In this document: one piece after another, positions 33,101-43,166 of the stretch
Numbering within the stretch: the stretch's first letter is position 1
How the letters are laid out: each line of letters starts with the position of its first letter
NCBI RefSeq assembly: GCF_029784135.1
Contig: NC_073744.1
Span: 101,429,303 to 101,493,302, forward strand
From: Toxorhynchites rutilus septentrionalis
Taxonomy: Eukaryota > Arthropoda > Insecta > Diptera > Culicidae
DNA length: 64,000 nucleotides
Direction: 5' to 3'
The notes under the pieces: generated by a model
Told to the model about the DNA's origin: nothing
Databases searched by the model: none
The model's input: only the letters and a program-made list of their open reading frames with translations
Made by a program: the position numbers and the translations under genes

Positions 33101-33869
33101 AGTGATCACTTCCTCTGAGGTCATTGTCAACAAACCAATTTAGTCTGGGTGCCAGTTCCCAAGATGCGATCGTGAGATCGAGGGCAGACGTTGATCCAAA
33201 ACGTGGATCGAGTCTGGTATGTTGATGATCGTTGATGATAATGAGGTTCAGTTTTTGGATGATTCTAAGAATCGTATGACCTCTTGCGTCACATTTTTTT
33301 CCTCCCCAGGAAGTATGGTGTGCGTTGAAGTCACCCATGATAATAAATGGGTGTGGTAATTGTTTGAAAGCATTTACCAAATCAACTTCAAAATCATTGA
33401 TATTGTGCTGAAGGGATATGTATATTGAAGCAAGGGTTACCTGGAAAGGTCCCTTGAGTTGGACTGCACATATTTGTAGTGGTGATGTTATGGGGATCAC
33501 AGTATGAGAAAGGTGACTTAGGACAGCGAGGCATGTTCCTCCTTGTTGTGAAGATAGTCCGTCACAAAAATACCATTTGAATTTGCCTCCTAGGGCACTA
33601 TTCATGTTTGTACCAGTCGGTACTTTAGTTTCTTGGAAAGCTAGGGTTAGTGGGAGATGTTTCTCTTCCGCTAACATTAATTTTATTTCGTTCATTGAAC
33701 TGTAAAGCCCACGCAAGTTCCATTGAATGGAAAGTTTGCGATTAGGGATAGGGTCTCGAGACGATGGTGTATGATTAGGTGGGGGATTGAATGTTAAGAT
33801 TGGAAGGGGGGAAGTGGGCTGAGGTGTGGAGGATAAATTGGAGATTGGTGGAGTAGAAATCAGTTGAAA
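30123..33869 (-). CDS. ORF2 polyprotein: endonuclease, reverse transcriptase, RNase H, zinc knuckle (I clade)
   Basis: Nicks target DNA and reverse-transcribes element RNA. Open for 1,248 codons directly after the ORF1 stop codon. The start is not obvious: no ATG precedes the conserved IQWNLRGLY. Counting from the TTG at 33714-33716: AFQETK near 26-31, GDFNAH 128-133 and GSDHFP 202-207 (endonuclease); YADD 664-667 (RT, 31716-31727); FTDGS 944-948 and WIPGHCGIQGNELAD from 1035 (RNase H); then CTWC...H...C (CX2CX7HX4C) near the C-terminus. All expected catalytic residues are visible. Same frame as ORF1, implying readthrough or reinitiation. Confidence 0.92.
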   Translation of the reverse strand, partial: FQLISTPPISNLSSTPQPTSPLPILTFNPPPNHTPSSRDPIPNRKLSIQWNLRGLYSSMNEIKLMLAEEKHLPLTLAFQETKVPTGTNMNSALGGKFKWYFCDGLSSQQGGTCLAVLSHLSHTVIPITSPLQICAVQLKGPFQVTLASIYISLQHNINDFEVDLVNAFKQLPHPFIIMGDFNAHHTSWGGKKCDARGHTILRIIQKLNLIIINDHQHTRLDPRFGSTSALDLTIASWELAPRLNWFVDNDLRGSDHFPIHIRTLTRNPNITLRRKWKYQSANWEGFESTIDSLLQAHISYSVDDFTQAILSAAEVNIYRTSGNPGRKAVPWWNNEVALAIKKRRKLLRLLRRLPDGNNSKRIALSNFQEARANARKAIAEAKTQSWTEFLDEFNPSTSSKELWNKVNALSGKKASNCYSIEINGITTEDPGTIAEHLADHFAKSSSTSNYTNAFKNIKAKAELEVFPSATGQQHEYNKPFSMDELLWALKRSKGKSAGPDNIEYPMIRHLPHHAKTLLLQIFNECWTNRYFPDSWKAGMVIPIPKAKEDKRDVNSYRPITLLSCLGKLFERMINRRLITTLEEQQLLDPRQHAYRRGKGTSTYFCHLNQFLHDSTQKRQHNELALLDLSKAFDTTWKHNIIDQLHQWGFEGYLFEIIQSFLLNRSFQVFFGGSISESRVQENGVPQGSVLSATLFLIAMQSVFDVIPPNIEILAYADDILLMARASFTELARRRLQIGISAISSWADSIGFKISAQKSNILHCCSLKGHKKKFKPCKINGALVKRVKSARILGVTIDKNLSFTDHIKKTKADIKSRIRLTMVISGRSRLSARKTIYKIGRSIVFTKMLYGIELFSSASWKSIDHLKPCYHSVIRYASGACKSSPIKALLVEAGQVPFEMFITRALANRAIRISQKYPNLTSTTTRASKWLQDICNITLPGAAPLTREGPRPWYDQGPKFDWTIKNSVRAGEANSIVTAIFNNHIHKQFPFHRKIFTDGSVDGDKVGFGIFSDNAQIKFQLPSICSIFSAETAALLVAISLCDDNTKTVIFSDSYSSLLALQSGENKHPWTQSIEAGIKGKDIVFCWIPGHCGIQGNELADRLAKEGRNSELWTDIPPSEDIIRWVDNNLRSCWDINWNTSNDFFLRKIKNTTHPWMDSTKRPIQVCLTRLRIGHTLLTHNFLIANQPRCTWCNVRLTVEHLLINCPVFNISRTKFQVGDSIRTALARDDIEEDRTIKFLKDTGLFDKI

Positions 33870-35291
33870 TTAGTTGTGGTTGGGTTTTTCACCCTTGGAT
33901 TGTTTGAGTTTTAGTCTCGGATCATTTTTGGAAACATTAACAATTGGTTTGTTGGTAGTAGGATTGGGTTTGTGTTGGGTAGTAGGTGGATTGGATCCAA
34001 TTGGTTGGGTTGAAGTGCTGGGTTGTGATAGGTAGTTCTGGTGGGATTGGGTCTTCTGTAGGGTTGGGGTCGATTTCTTATTTTTAGGTTTCTTCCTAGA
34101 AGATTCCTTCTCAATTGGTTGTTCATCTTCCGATGATTTGAATTCATCTGAAGTTGTTGTTTTCGAGATGATTTTTCTTTTATTTGAGTAAGTTGATTCG
34201 ATTTCCATTGGAGATTCAGAATCTTCCTCAGAGTCAATTGGAATGATGCTGGATCCCTGTTCAGTTTTTTTATTGGCCTGAATAGAAACAGTCTTATTCG
34301 ATTTAATAGGAGCTGACTTTGTTTGTGTACAGTTGCACTTGCATTGTTGGCATCCTGTGTTTTGGATATTGTCGAGCCGCTCTTTCAATTTACTAGCGAA
34401 GGAAGAACCATTATTGTTTTCACAAATGGATTTAGCTTCCTTGTAGGAGATTCCTTTATCAATCCTAACTCGTGTTATTTTGTCCTCGGCGATCCAAGCT
34501 GGGCACTTCCTGCTAGTGGAGGAGTGATTTTCCTTGCAGTTCACGCACGAGGCAGGTGCATTGCATTGAAACTTCTTCGCCTTTTCTTTATCGGTTTGAT
34601 TTAGTTCTGGGTGTGCTACACCACAGTTACGGCATAACTGTATTTTCTTCATACACTTCTTGAAAGTGTGTCCATAATTATAGCATCCGAAGCATTGCAT
34701 CGGGCTTGGATAGTAGTTTCTGGTTGGTGCGCGAATGAAACCGAAGTTAATCGCTTCGGGAATGACTGTTCCGTTGATGGTTAGGATTAGGGTAGAAGTT
34801 GCTACCTTTTCCTTTTTAATTGTATCGTATCTAAATATTCTTTTGACACCGATAACTTTTTGCTCAGAGAGTTCAGTAAGAAGTACATCCTCTGGCATGG
34901 AAACAACATCCCAGCAAGATACAACACACTTGCGTTGATTAAGAGTGGGATGAAAAATTATTTCAATTGGGGTCGAGTCAGTTAGCGACTTCATACCCAG
35001 TAAAGGTTCAACCTGTTTGACGTTGCGTATTTGTAGAACATATTGAAGGCGACCTTTATCATCGCGTTGAGGTTTTGCATCTTTAAATTTATCTCCGATC
35101 ACACCTTGGATCGGTTTCGATACAACGAAGGGGTTGGGTGGAAGAATATTACCATCAGTTGCTCTTAACAATAAAATTTGCAAATTTCCGCCAAAGGGAT
35201 CAGCCCATTTGGGGGAAGTGTGGGTGGTGGGAACACCATTGTATATATTTGTTGGCCTTCCGGCGCCGGAGCTGCTGGAAGCCATGTTCAA
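33870..35291 (-). CDS. ORF1, gag-like RNA-binding protein (I clade), 473 aa
   Basis: Forms the retrotransposon ribonucleoprotein. Starts MNMASSSSGAGRPTNIYNG. The PTPIEIIFHPTLNQ-type fold lies at about residues 100-130. Three Cys-His clusters follow: C200-C213 (CX2CX4HX4C), C220-C223 with a His, and C249-C263 (CX2CX3HX6C). The C-terminal 130 residues are Ser/Glu/Lys/Pro-rich and disordered-looking (SEEDSESP, QPSTSTQP). The upstream alternative start at the same locus differs by two residues (MASSSS). Ends in TAA at 33870-33872. Confidence 0.92.
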   Translation of the reverse strand: MNMASSSSGAGRPTNIYNGVPTTHTSPKWADPFGGNLQILLLRATDGNILPPNPFVVSKPIQGVIGDKFKDAKPQRDDKGRLQYVLQIRNVKQVEPLLGMKSLTDSTPIEIIFHPTLNQRKCVVSCWDVVSMPEDVLLTELSEQKVIGVKRIFRYDTIKKEKVATSTLILTINGTVIPEAINFGFIRAPTRNYYPSPMQCFGCYNYGHTFKKCMKKIQLCRNCGVAHPELNQTDKEKAKKFQCNAPASCVNCKENHSSTSRKCPAWIAEDKITRVRIDKGISYKEAKSICENNNGSSFASKLKERLDNIQNTGCQQCKCNCTQTKSAPIKSNKTVSIQANKKTEQGSSIIPIDSEEDSESPMEIESTYSNKRKIISKTTTSDEFKSSEDEQPIEKESSRKKPKNKKSTPTLQKTQSHQNYLSQPSTSTQPIGSNPPTTQHKPNPTTNKPIVNVSKNDPRLKLKQSKGEKPNHN

Positions 35292-36154
35292 GGCTGGCTA
35301 TACCTAGGTACAGCCAGGTAAAAAGTTTTTAAATTTTCTTATTCTATGTACGTTGTGCGTCGGGGGACAATAACAGCGGGGACGAAAACGGCGGAGGACG
35401 GTAACGGCGGGGGACAATGCCAACGCAGTTACAAGGACGAACACCGCAATCACTTGGCTGAAAAACACTTGGGGCAGAAAAGCACTGTTTTAAAAACACT
35501 TGGAAAAGTCACTTTTAAATATCTGTTATATAAAATTAATTTGGGATATGTAGTAAAAATTTCCTAACCTATACCCTTTGGGCGTCCTATCTTTCACTAA
35601 CTCCTGGTAAAATGAAAAGTTTGGTCACTCACCGATCGTGTTGAAGGACCTCCTCGAAGATCACCACCTAATGGTAGTGGGGTAGCGGGGAAGGGACCGG
35701 ACACCGCCAACGGCAGGGCAACAGCCGCAGCGGCTCGAAACGACGAAGCGAAAATAACCTCCTTTCACACCTTACACCTCCTGAGCTGCTGATGACTGAT
35801 GAGAAGAAGATTGCGCCAAAATCGCGCGTCACTGGCAGGGAAAACGCCGCTGATGAAACGGGCGCAAACAGCGGGACACGCAAGGGGCAGTGAAAACTGC
35901 CGGTCAAAGTGGCCAATCCGACCGAACCAACTTCCTGAATGGCTGTTGGGGGCTTCTCGGCTGCTTCCTCCTTTCCTGATGTCCGGACAACTGTTGCTGA
36001 AAAAGAACGCTTTATTTAGTACCGAAGACAGCTTTGAAAAAAGCTATGCATCCGGTTGTAGGAGAAAACTTTTATTTTTATGCTTCTCTTTTAGAATGGC
36101 GCTAAAAACGTAACCGTTGCGGTCGAGTGTCAGTAGCACCATGGAACGAAAGCA

Positions 36155-36261
36155 AAGGAAGCGTCATTTTATAAACCATAAAAGTATAGAATCTAAACCC
36201 CACCCTTATTATATTCGTTGCTTACCCTGAGAGAGAAACGAATAACATCGAAGTAAGTATA
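36155..36261 (+). repeat. Half of palindromic element P, diverged
   Basis: AAGGAAGCGTCATTTTATAA, CATAAAAGTATAG and CCCCACCCTTATTATA match one arm of P. It then runs into a different sequence and the TA-type MITE. The same arrangement recurs at 47836-47942. Confidence 0.6.
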
Positions 36262-36486
36262 CAGTAATGTATTTGAATCCGGACACTTTGCGTTACATTT
36301 AATACCATACCGCAGCCACAACATTTTCTGCATGTTGAATTAATGCGATTGATAAGTAACTATCAAGAAACTATCAGTAACTATATTAGCAACTATTAAT
36401 CGCATAAATTCAACATGAAAAAAATGTTATGGCTGTGGTATGATATTGAATGTAATGCAAAGTGTCCGGATTCAAAAGCATTACTG
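36262..36486. mobile_element. Fold-back MITE with TA target duplication, copy 1
   Basis: 225 bp. Starts CAGTAATGTATTTGAATCCG, ends as the reverse complement, with TCCGGACACTTTGC in both arms. TA lies on each side (36260-36261, 36487-36488). TA target and CAGT ends suggest a Tc1/mariner-type origin. Second copy at 47943-48167. Confidence 0.85.
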
Positions 36487-37162
36487 TAAAAAAGAGTTAA
36501 CTCGACTGAAATTTTTTCGGTTCGGCCTGCAAAAACGAAATTAAGAGCCCCCGCCGACTGCAGACTGACTTGTCGACCGATAGTTCGGTCTTCTTCTTAA
36601 TCATTACGGAGAGAAAAAAAGTCTGTAGTGTACAGCATAATGCATAGACGTAAGAATGAGCTTCCCCATCTCACATTCCAATAAGATTAATGGGTTTCCA
36701 AGTGGGCGCGCTACATACGGATACGAATGATTTCAATAACCTGTTTTCGAAGCTATCATTAAGCTATTGAAACAATTTTTCGACTCAATAAATAGCAATC
36801 ATATAACTCTTGGACATTTTATCTTTTGTATGAAATGATTATCATACTGTTCCGTTGATCCGAAGCAGAATGAATCACGCTTAAAGAAGGAATGGATTTT
36901 TTCTTGGAATTTAGTCAGCAGAAATAATGCCCTTTCCCAACAATTAAAAACGACAAACGGTAAACAGTTTCATCAAAGTGATTTCTTCGATATGGGGATA
37001 TATTCACTACATCATGTCATATATTTCATATTTTTCATTATGAAATCCATATCCATGGCACCTATCGGTATCAAATTATCATCGACACCACGATTTTCGC
37101 TAAATGCTCCTTTCAGTTCGGCCTGTAAAAAACTTTTCTGAACTCTAATCCATCAAATTTGG
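36487..37162. other. Unidentified S1 tail and H3 3'-flank module (minus)
   Basis: 36487-36620 matches 48168-48298 and ends in seven A. The sequence after that (GTCTGTAGTGTACAGC to about 36720) is not seen elsewhere in the window. From about 36720 the sequence is the H3 3'-flank module. It is also distantly alike to M1 (TTTCAATAACCTGTTTTCGAAG versus TTTCAATAGCCTGTTTTGAAAG). Confidence 0.5.
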
Positions 37163-37336
37163 AGCCCTGAAAAGGGCTGTTGATTATATGCTAAGCTAAT
37201 ATAGCACGCTCTCCTCGGATACGATGGGCCAGCTGGATGTCCTTGGGCATGATGTGACGCGTTTTGCATGGATAGCACACAAATTGGTATCTTCTAATAA
37301 GCCTCCTGCAACGTCATAACCGCGGAACTTTGGAAG
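37163..37336 (-). pseudogene. Histone H3 pseudogene 3, C-terminal fragment with stem-loop
   Basis: Stem-loop at 37163-37178 (AGCCCTTTTCAGGGCT). The C-terminal third ([22 protein letters not shown] in shifted frames) runs to about 37336, where it is joined abruptly to the 5' UTR of copy D within CTTTGGAAG/CTTTCAAAGC. Confidence 0.75.
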
Positions 37337-38013
37337 CTTTCAAAGCTGATTTCGGTACTAAATAAAGCGTTCTTTTTTCAGCAACAGTTGTCCGGACATC
37401 AGGAAAGGAGGAAGCAGCCGAGAAGCCCCCAACGGCCATTCAGGAAGTTGGTTCGGTCGGATTGGCCACTTTGACCGGCAGTTTTCACTGCCCCTTGCGT
37501 GTCCCGCTGTTTGCGCCCGTCTCATCAGCAACGTTTTCCCTGCCAGTGACGCGCGACTTCGTTGTTTCGAACCGCTGCGGCTGTTGCCCTGCCGTCGGCG
37601 GTATCCGGTCCCTTCCCCGCTACCCCACTACCATTAGGTGGTGATCTTCGAGGAGGTCCTTCAACACGATCGGTGAGTGACCAAACTTTTCATTTTACCA
37701 GGAGTTAGTGAAAGATAGGACGCCCAAAGGGTATAGGTTAGGAAATTTTTACTACATATCCCAAATTAATTTTATATAACAGACATTTAAAAGTGACTTT
37801 TCCAAGTGTTTTTAAAACAGTGCTTTTCTGCCCCAAGTGTTTTTCAGCCAAGTGATTTCGGTGTTCGTCCTTGTAACTGCGTTGGCATTGTCCCCCGCCG
37901 TTACTGTCCTCCGCCGTTTTCGTCCCCGCTGTTATTGTCCCCCGACGCACAACGTACATAGAATAAGAAAATTTAAAAACTTTTTACCTGGCTGTACCTA
38001 GGTATAGCCAGCC

Positions 38014-39435
38014 TTGAACATGGCTTCCAGCAGCTCCGGCGCCGGAAGGCCAACAAATATATACAATGGTGTTCCCACCACCCACACTTCCCCCAAATGG
38101 GCTGATCCCTTTGGCGGAAATTTGCAAATTTTATTGTTAAGAGCAACTGATGGTAATATTCTTCCACCCAACCCCTTCGTTGTATCGAAATCGATCCAAG
38201 GTGTGATCGGAGGTAAATTTAAAGATGCAAAACCTCAACGCGATGATAAAGGTCGCCTTCAATATGTTCTACAAATACGCGACGTCAAACAGGTTGAACC
38301 TTTATTGGGTATGAAGTCGCTAACTGACTCGACCCCAATTGAAATAATTTTTCATCCCACTCTTAATCAACGCAAGTGTGTTGTATCTTGCTGGGATGTT
38401 GTTTTCATGCCAGAGGATCAACTTCTTACTGAACTCTCTGAGCAAAAAGTTATCGGTGTCAAAAGAATATTTAGATACGATACAATTAAAAAGGAAAAGG
38501 TAGCAACTTCTACCCTAATCCTAACCATCAACGGAACAGTCATTCCCGAAGCGATTAACTTCGGTTTCATTCGCGCACCAACCAGAAACTACTATCCAAG
38601 CCCGATGCAATGCTTCGGATGCTATAATTATGGACACACTTTCAAGAAGTGTATGAAGAAAATACAGTTATGCCGTAACTGTGGTGTAGCACACCCAGAA
38701 CTAAACCAAACCGATAAAGAAAAGGCGAAGAAGTTTCAATGCAATGCACCTGCCTCATGCGTGAACTGCAAGGAAAATCACTCCTCCACTAGCAGGAAGT
38801 GCCCAGCTTGGATCGCCGAGGACAAAATAACGCGAGTTAGGATTGATAAAGGAATCTCCTACAAGGAAGCTAAATCCATTTGTGAAAACAATAATGGTTC
38901 TTCCTTCGCTAGTAAATTAAAAGAGCGGCTCGACAATATCCAAAACACAGGATGCCAACAATGCAAGTGCAACTGTACACAAACAAAGTCAGCTCCTATT
39001 AAATCGAATAAGACTGTTTCTATTCAGGTCAATAAAAAATCTGAACAGGGATCCAGCATCATACCAATTGACTCTGAGGAAGATTCTGAATCTCCAATGG
39101 AGATCGAATCAACTTACTCAAACAAAAGAAAAATCATCTCGAAAACAACAACTTCAGATGAATTCAAATCATCGGAAGATGAACAACCAATTGAGAAGGA
39201 ATCTTCTAGGAAGAAACCTAAAAGTAAGAAATCGACCCCAACCCTACAGAAGACCCAATCCCACCAGAACTACCTATCACAACCCAGCACTTCAACCCAA
39301 CCAATTGGATCCAATCCACCTACTACCCAACACAAACCCAATCCTACTACCAACAAACCAATTGTTAATGTTTCCAAAAATGATCCGAGACTAAAACTCA
39401 AACATTCCAAGGGTGAAAAACCCAACCACAACTAA
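38014..39435 (+). CDS. ORF1, gag-like RNA-binding protein (I clade), copy D
   Basis: 473 codons, a handful of substitutions relative to copy C (for example ksIQGVIGG versus kpIQGVIGD). All three Cys-His clusters are present. Ends TAA at 39433-39435. In-frame sequence continues open after the stop until the first ORF2 deletion. Confidence 0.88.
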   Translation: MNMASSSSGAGRPTNIYNGVPTTHTSPKWADPFGGNLQILLLRATDGNILPPNPFVVSKSIQGVIGGKFKDAKPQRDDKGRLQYVLQIRDVKQVEPLLGMKSLTDSTPIEIIFHPTLNQRKCVVSCWDVVFMPEDQLLTELSEQKVIGVKRIFRYDTIKKEKVATSTLILTINGTVIPEAINFGFIRAPTRNYYPSPMQCFGCYNYGHTFKKCMKKIQLCRNCGVAHPELNQTDKEKAKKFQCNAPASCVNCKENHSSTSRKCPAWIAEDKITRVRIDKGISYKEAKSICENNNGSSFASKLKERLDNIQNTGCQQCKCNCTQTKSAPIKSNKTVSIQVNKKSEQGSSIIPIDSEEDSESPMEIESTYSNKRKIISKTTTSDEFKSSEDEQPIEKESSRKKPKSKKSTPTLQKTQSHQNYLSQPSTSTQPIGSNPPTTQHKPNPTTNKPIVNVSKNDPRLKLKHSKGEKPNHN

Positions 39436-42400
39436 TTTCAACTGATTTCTACTCCACCAATCTCCAATTTATCCTCCACACCTCAGCCCACTTCCCTCCT
39501 TCCAATCTTAACATTCAATCCCCCACCTAATCATACACCATCGTCTCGAGACCCTATCCCTAATCGCAAACTTTCCATTCAATGGAACTTGCGTGGGCTT
39601 TACAGTTCAATGAACGAAATAAAATTAATGTTAGCGGAAGAGAAACATCTCCCAAGCTTTCCAAGAAACTAAAGTACCGACTGGTACAGACATGAATAGT
39701 GCCCTAGGAGGCAAATTCAAATGGTATTTTTGTGATGGACTATCTTCCCAACAAGGAGGAACATGCCTCGCTGTCCTAAGTCACCTTCCTCATACTGTGA
39801 TCCCCATAACATCACCACTACAAATATGTGCAGTCCAACTCAAGGGACCTTTCCAGGTAACCCTTGCTTCAATATACATATCCCTGCAGCACAATATCAA
39901 TGATTTTGAAGTTAAATGCTTTCAAACAATTACCACACCCATTTATTATCATGGGTGACTTCAGCGCACACCATACTTCCTGGGGAGGAAAAAAATGTGA
40001 CGCAAGAGGTCATACGATTCTTAGAATCATCCAAAAACTGAACCTCATTATCATCAACGATCATCAACATACCAGACTCGATCCACGTTTTGGATCAACG
40101 TCTGCCCTCGATCTCACGATCGCATCTTGGGAACTGGCACCCAGACTAAATTGGTTTGTTGACAATGACCTCAGAGGAAGTGATCACTTCCCAATTCACA
40201 TCAGAACATTAACAAGGAATCCCAATATTACTCTTCGCAGAAAATGGAAATACCAATCAGCCAACTGGGAAGGCTTCGAATCTACAATTGACAGCTTACT
40301 TCAAGCACACATAAGCTACTCTGTTGATGACTTTACTCAAGCCATTCTCTCCGCTGCAGAAGTAAATATCTACAGAACAAGTGGGAACCCCGGTCGTAAG
40401 GCTGTCCCCTGGTGGAATAACGAAGTAGCACTTGCCATCAAAAAAAGAAGAAAACTGCTTCGTCTTCTCAGACGTCTTCCAGATGGAAACAACAGCAAAA
40501 GGATTGCTTTATCCAATTTTCAGGAAGCTAGAGCTAATGCCAGAAAAGCAATAGCCGAAGCAAAAACCCAAAGCTGGACTGAATTTCTTGATGAATTTAA
40601 TCCTTCAACATCTTCAAAAGAACTATGGAACAAGGTCAACGCTCTCAGTGGCAAGAAAGCTTCTAACTGCTATTCCATTGAGATCAACGGTATTACTACT
40701 GAAGACCCTGGTACCATAGCCGAACATCTGGCAGATCTTTTCGCCAAATCTTCATCCACTTCGAATTACACCAATGCCTTTAAGAATATCAAAGCCAAAG
40801 CAGAACTAGAAGTGTTTCCCTCTGCTACAGGTCAACAGCACGAATACAACAAACCTTTCTCCATGGACGAGCTGCTCTGGGCCCTTAAAATGTCCAAAGG
40901 TAAGTCAGCCGGCCCGGATAATATCGAATACCCGATGATAAGACACCTGCCCCACCATGCGAAAACCTTGCTTTTGCAGATTTTCAACGAGTGCTGGACA
41001 AACAGATACTTTCCAGATTCATGGAAAGCTGGCATGGTAATCCCGATCCCCAAAGCAAAGGAGGACAAACGTGATGTGAATAGCTATCGCCCTATCACGC
41101 TCCTCAGCTGCTTAGGGAAACTTTTTGAAAGGATGATTAACCGAAGACTGATAACAACCCTCGAAGAACAACAACTACTAGACCCCAGACAACATGCTTA
41201 CCGTCGAGGAAAAGGAACAAGTACATATTTCTGCCATCTCAACCAATTTCTTCATGACTCCACACAGAAGAGACAACACAATGAACTTGCTTTGCTTGAT
41301 CTTTCCAAAGCATTCGATACCACCTGGAAGCATAATATCATAGATCAACTCCACCAATGGGGATTCGAAGGTTACCTCTTCGAAATCATTCAAAGTTTCC
41401 TTCTCAACCGAAGTTTTCAAGTTTTCTTCGGAGGGTCAATATCTGAAAGCCGAGTTCAAGAAAACGGAGTACCACAGGGCTCTGTTCTTTCGGCAACTGT
41501 CTTCTTAATAGCAATGCAATCAGTTTTCGATGTTATTCCACCAAACATCGAAATACTGGCATATGCTGACGATATACTGCTTATGGCCCGAGCATCATTC
41601 ACTGAACTTGCACGCAGAAGACTCCAGATAGGAATCTCTGCTATCAGCAGCTGGGCAGATTCAATTGGTTTCAAAATTTCAGCACAAAAATCCAATATAC
41701 TTCATTGCTGCAGTCTAAAAGGTCACAAGAAAAAATTCAAACCATGCAAAATTAATGGTGCACTTGTGAAACGAGTTAAATCAGCTCGAATTCTAGGTGT
41801 TACAATAGATAAAAATCTTTCATTCACAGACCACATCAAAAAGACAAAAGCAGATATCAAAAGCCGTATCCGGTTAACGATGGTAATAAGTGGTCGCAGC
41901 CGCTTAAGCGCGCGTAAAACCATTTATAAAATCGGTAGAAGTATCGTCTTCACAAAAATGCTATACGGGATTGAACTCTTCAGCAGTGCATCCTGGAAAT
42001 CAATTGATCATTTAAAACCTTGCTACCATAGCGTAATCAGATATGCCTCAGGAGCCTGTAAGTCCAGCCCAATAAAAGCTTTGCTTGTGGAGGCTGGCCA
42101 AGTTCCCTTCGAAATGTTCATCATCAAAGCCTTGGCCAATCGAGCCATCCGAATCTCACAGAAATATCCAAATCTCACATCAACCACCACGAGAGCTAGC
42201 AAATGGCTTCAAGACATTTGCAATATCACTCTCCCGGGAGCCGCTCCTCTAACTAGAGAAGGCCCTCGACCATGGTACGACCAAGGACCAAAATTTGACT
42301 GGACTATTAAAAACTCTGTTAGAGCTGGTGAAGCCAACAGTATAGTCACAGCTATCTTCAACAATCACATACATAAACAGTTCCCCTTCCATCGCAAAAT

Positions 42401-43166
42401 CTTCACAGATGGATCTGTTGATGGTGATAAAGTAGGATTTGGCATCTTTTCCGACAATGCTCAGATAAAATTCCAATTACCATCCATTTGTTCAATTTTC
42501 TCAGCAGAAACAGCTGCCCTCCTCGTTGCGATATCACTATGTGATGATAACACGAAAACGGTGATTTTCTCCGATTCCTACAGCTCCCTGCTTGCACTCC
42601 AGAGTGGCGAAAATAAGCACCCCTGGACCCAAAGCATTGAAGCTGGAATCAAGGGAAAGGACATCATTTTCTGTTGGATCCCGGGACACTGCGGAATTCA
42701 AGGAAATGAATTAGCTGATCGTCTTGCCAAAGAGGGAAGAAATTCTGAACTATGGACTGATATCCCCCCGTCCGAAGACATCATCAGATGGGTTGATAAC
42801 AACCTACGATCGTGTTGGGACATAAATTGGAACACCTCTAATGACTTCTTTCTAAGAAAGATAAAGAATACCACCCATCCTTGGATGGACAGTACTAAGC
42901 GCCCCATTCAAGTATGCCTGACACGCTTGCGTATCGGGCATACTCTCTTAACACATAATTACTTGATCGCAAATCAACCGCGCTGCACATGGTGCAATGT
43001 AAGGCTCACAGTAGAGCATTTGTTAATCAATTACCCAGTTTTTAACATCTCTAGAACAAAATTTCAGGTTGGAGACAGCATCAGAACTGCATTAGCAAGA
43101 GACGACATCGAAGAGGACCGGACCATAAAATTCTTAAAGGATACAGGTTTATTCGACAAAATTTAA
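39436..43166 (+). pseudogene. I-clade ORF2, copy D, two 8-nt deletions and a knuckle Cys loss
   Basis: Compared with copy C, CTAACCCT is missing near 39653 and GATTTGGT is missing near 39916. Both fall in the endonuclease region and break the frame. From 39864 the frame is open for 1,100 codons with YADD, FTDGSVDGDK and WIPGHCGIQGNELAD intact. The last Cys of the C-terminal knuckle is Tyr (LLINYPVF instead of LLINCPVF). GDFSAHH replaces GDFNAHH, altering a catalytic-loop Asn. Not expected to be fully active. Confidence 0.88.

Larger units (their letters stand above)
29759..36143 (-). mobile_element. Full-length, apparently intact I-clade non-LTR retrotransposon (copy C)
   Basis: 6385 bp between perfect 11-bp target duplications. 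Element order (minus strand): 5' UTR 36143-35292, ORF1 35291-33870, single TAA, ORF2 33869-30123, 3' UTR with nested terminal hairpin, tail of TTCC repeats (29759-29772). No frameshift or stop in either ORF. I-clade assignment rests on the apurinic-like endonuclease, RT, RNase H order, the IQWNLRG start, and the gag motif HPTLNQ. Nearly identical copies A and D in the same window suggest recent activity. Confidence 0.9.
22184..36620 (+). repeat. Segmental repeat block S1 (H3-containing), interrupted by elements B and C
   Basis: After removal of B (24129-27377 plus one TSD) and C (29759-36143 plus one TSD), this block is collinear and almost identical with 43524-48298. It includes one H3 pseudogene in each orientation, module M1, the 95-bp repeats, an inverted-repeat arm, module N, R, and two MITE families. 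Confidence 0.85.

Noticed and set aside
37462..37644. Short peptide frames in the 5' UTR of copies A, B, C and D
   Set aside because: Present as open frames on either strand depending on copy, interrupted in others, and without a family signature; best read as untranslated leader.
37625..37720. Short intron in the retrotransposon leader (CGGTGAGTGACC ... TTTACCAGGAG)
   Set aside because: A good-looking donor and acceptor lie only about 35 bp apart, too short for an insect intron, and no reason to expect splicing in a retrotransposition-competent leader.
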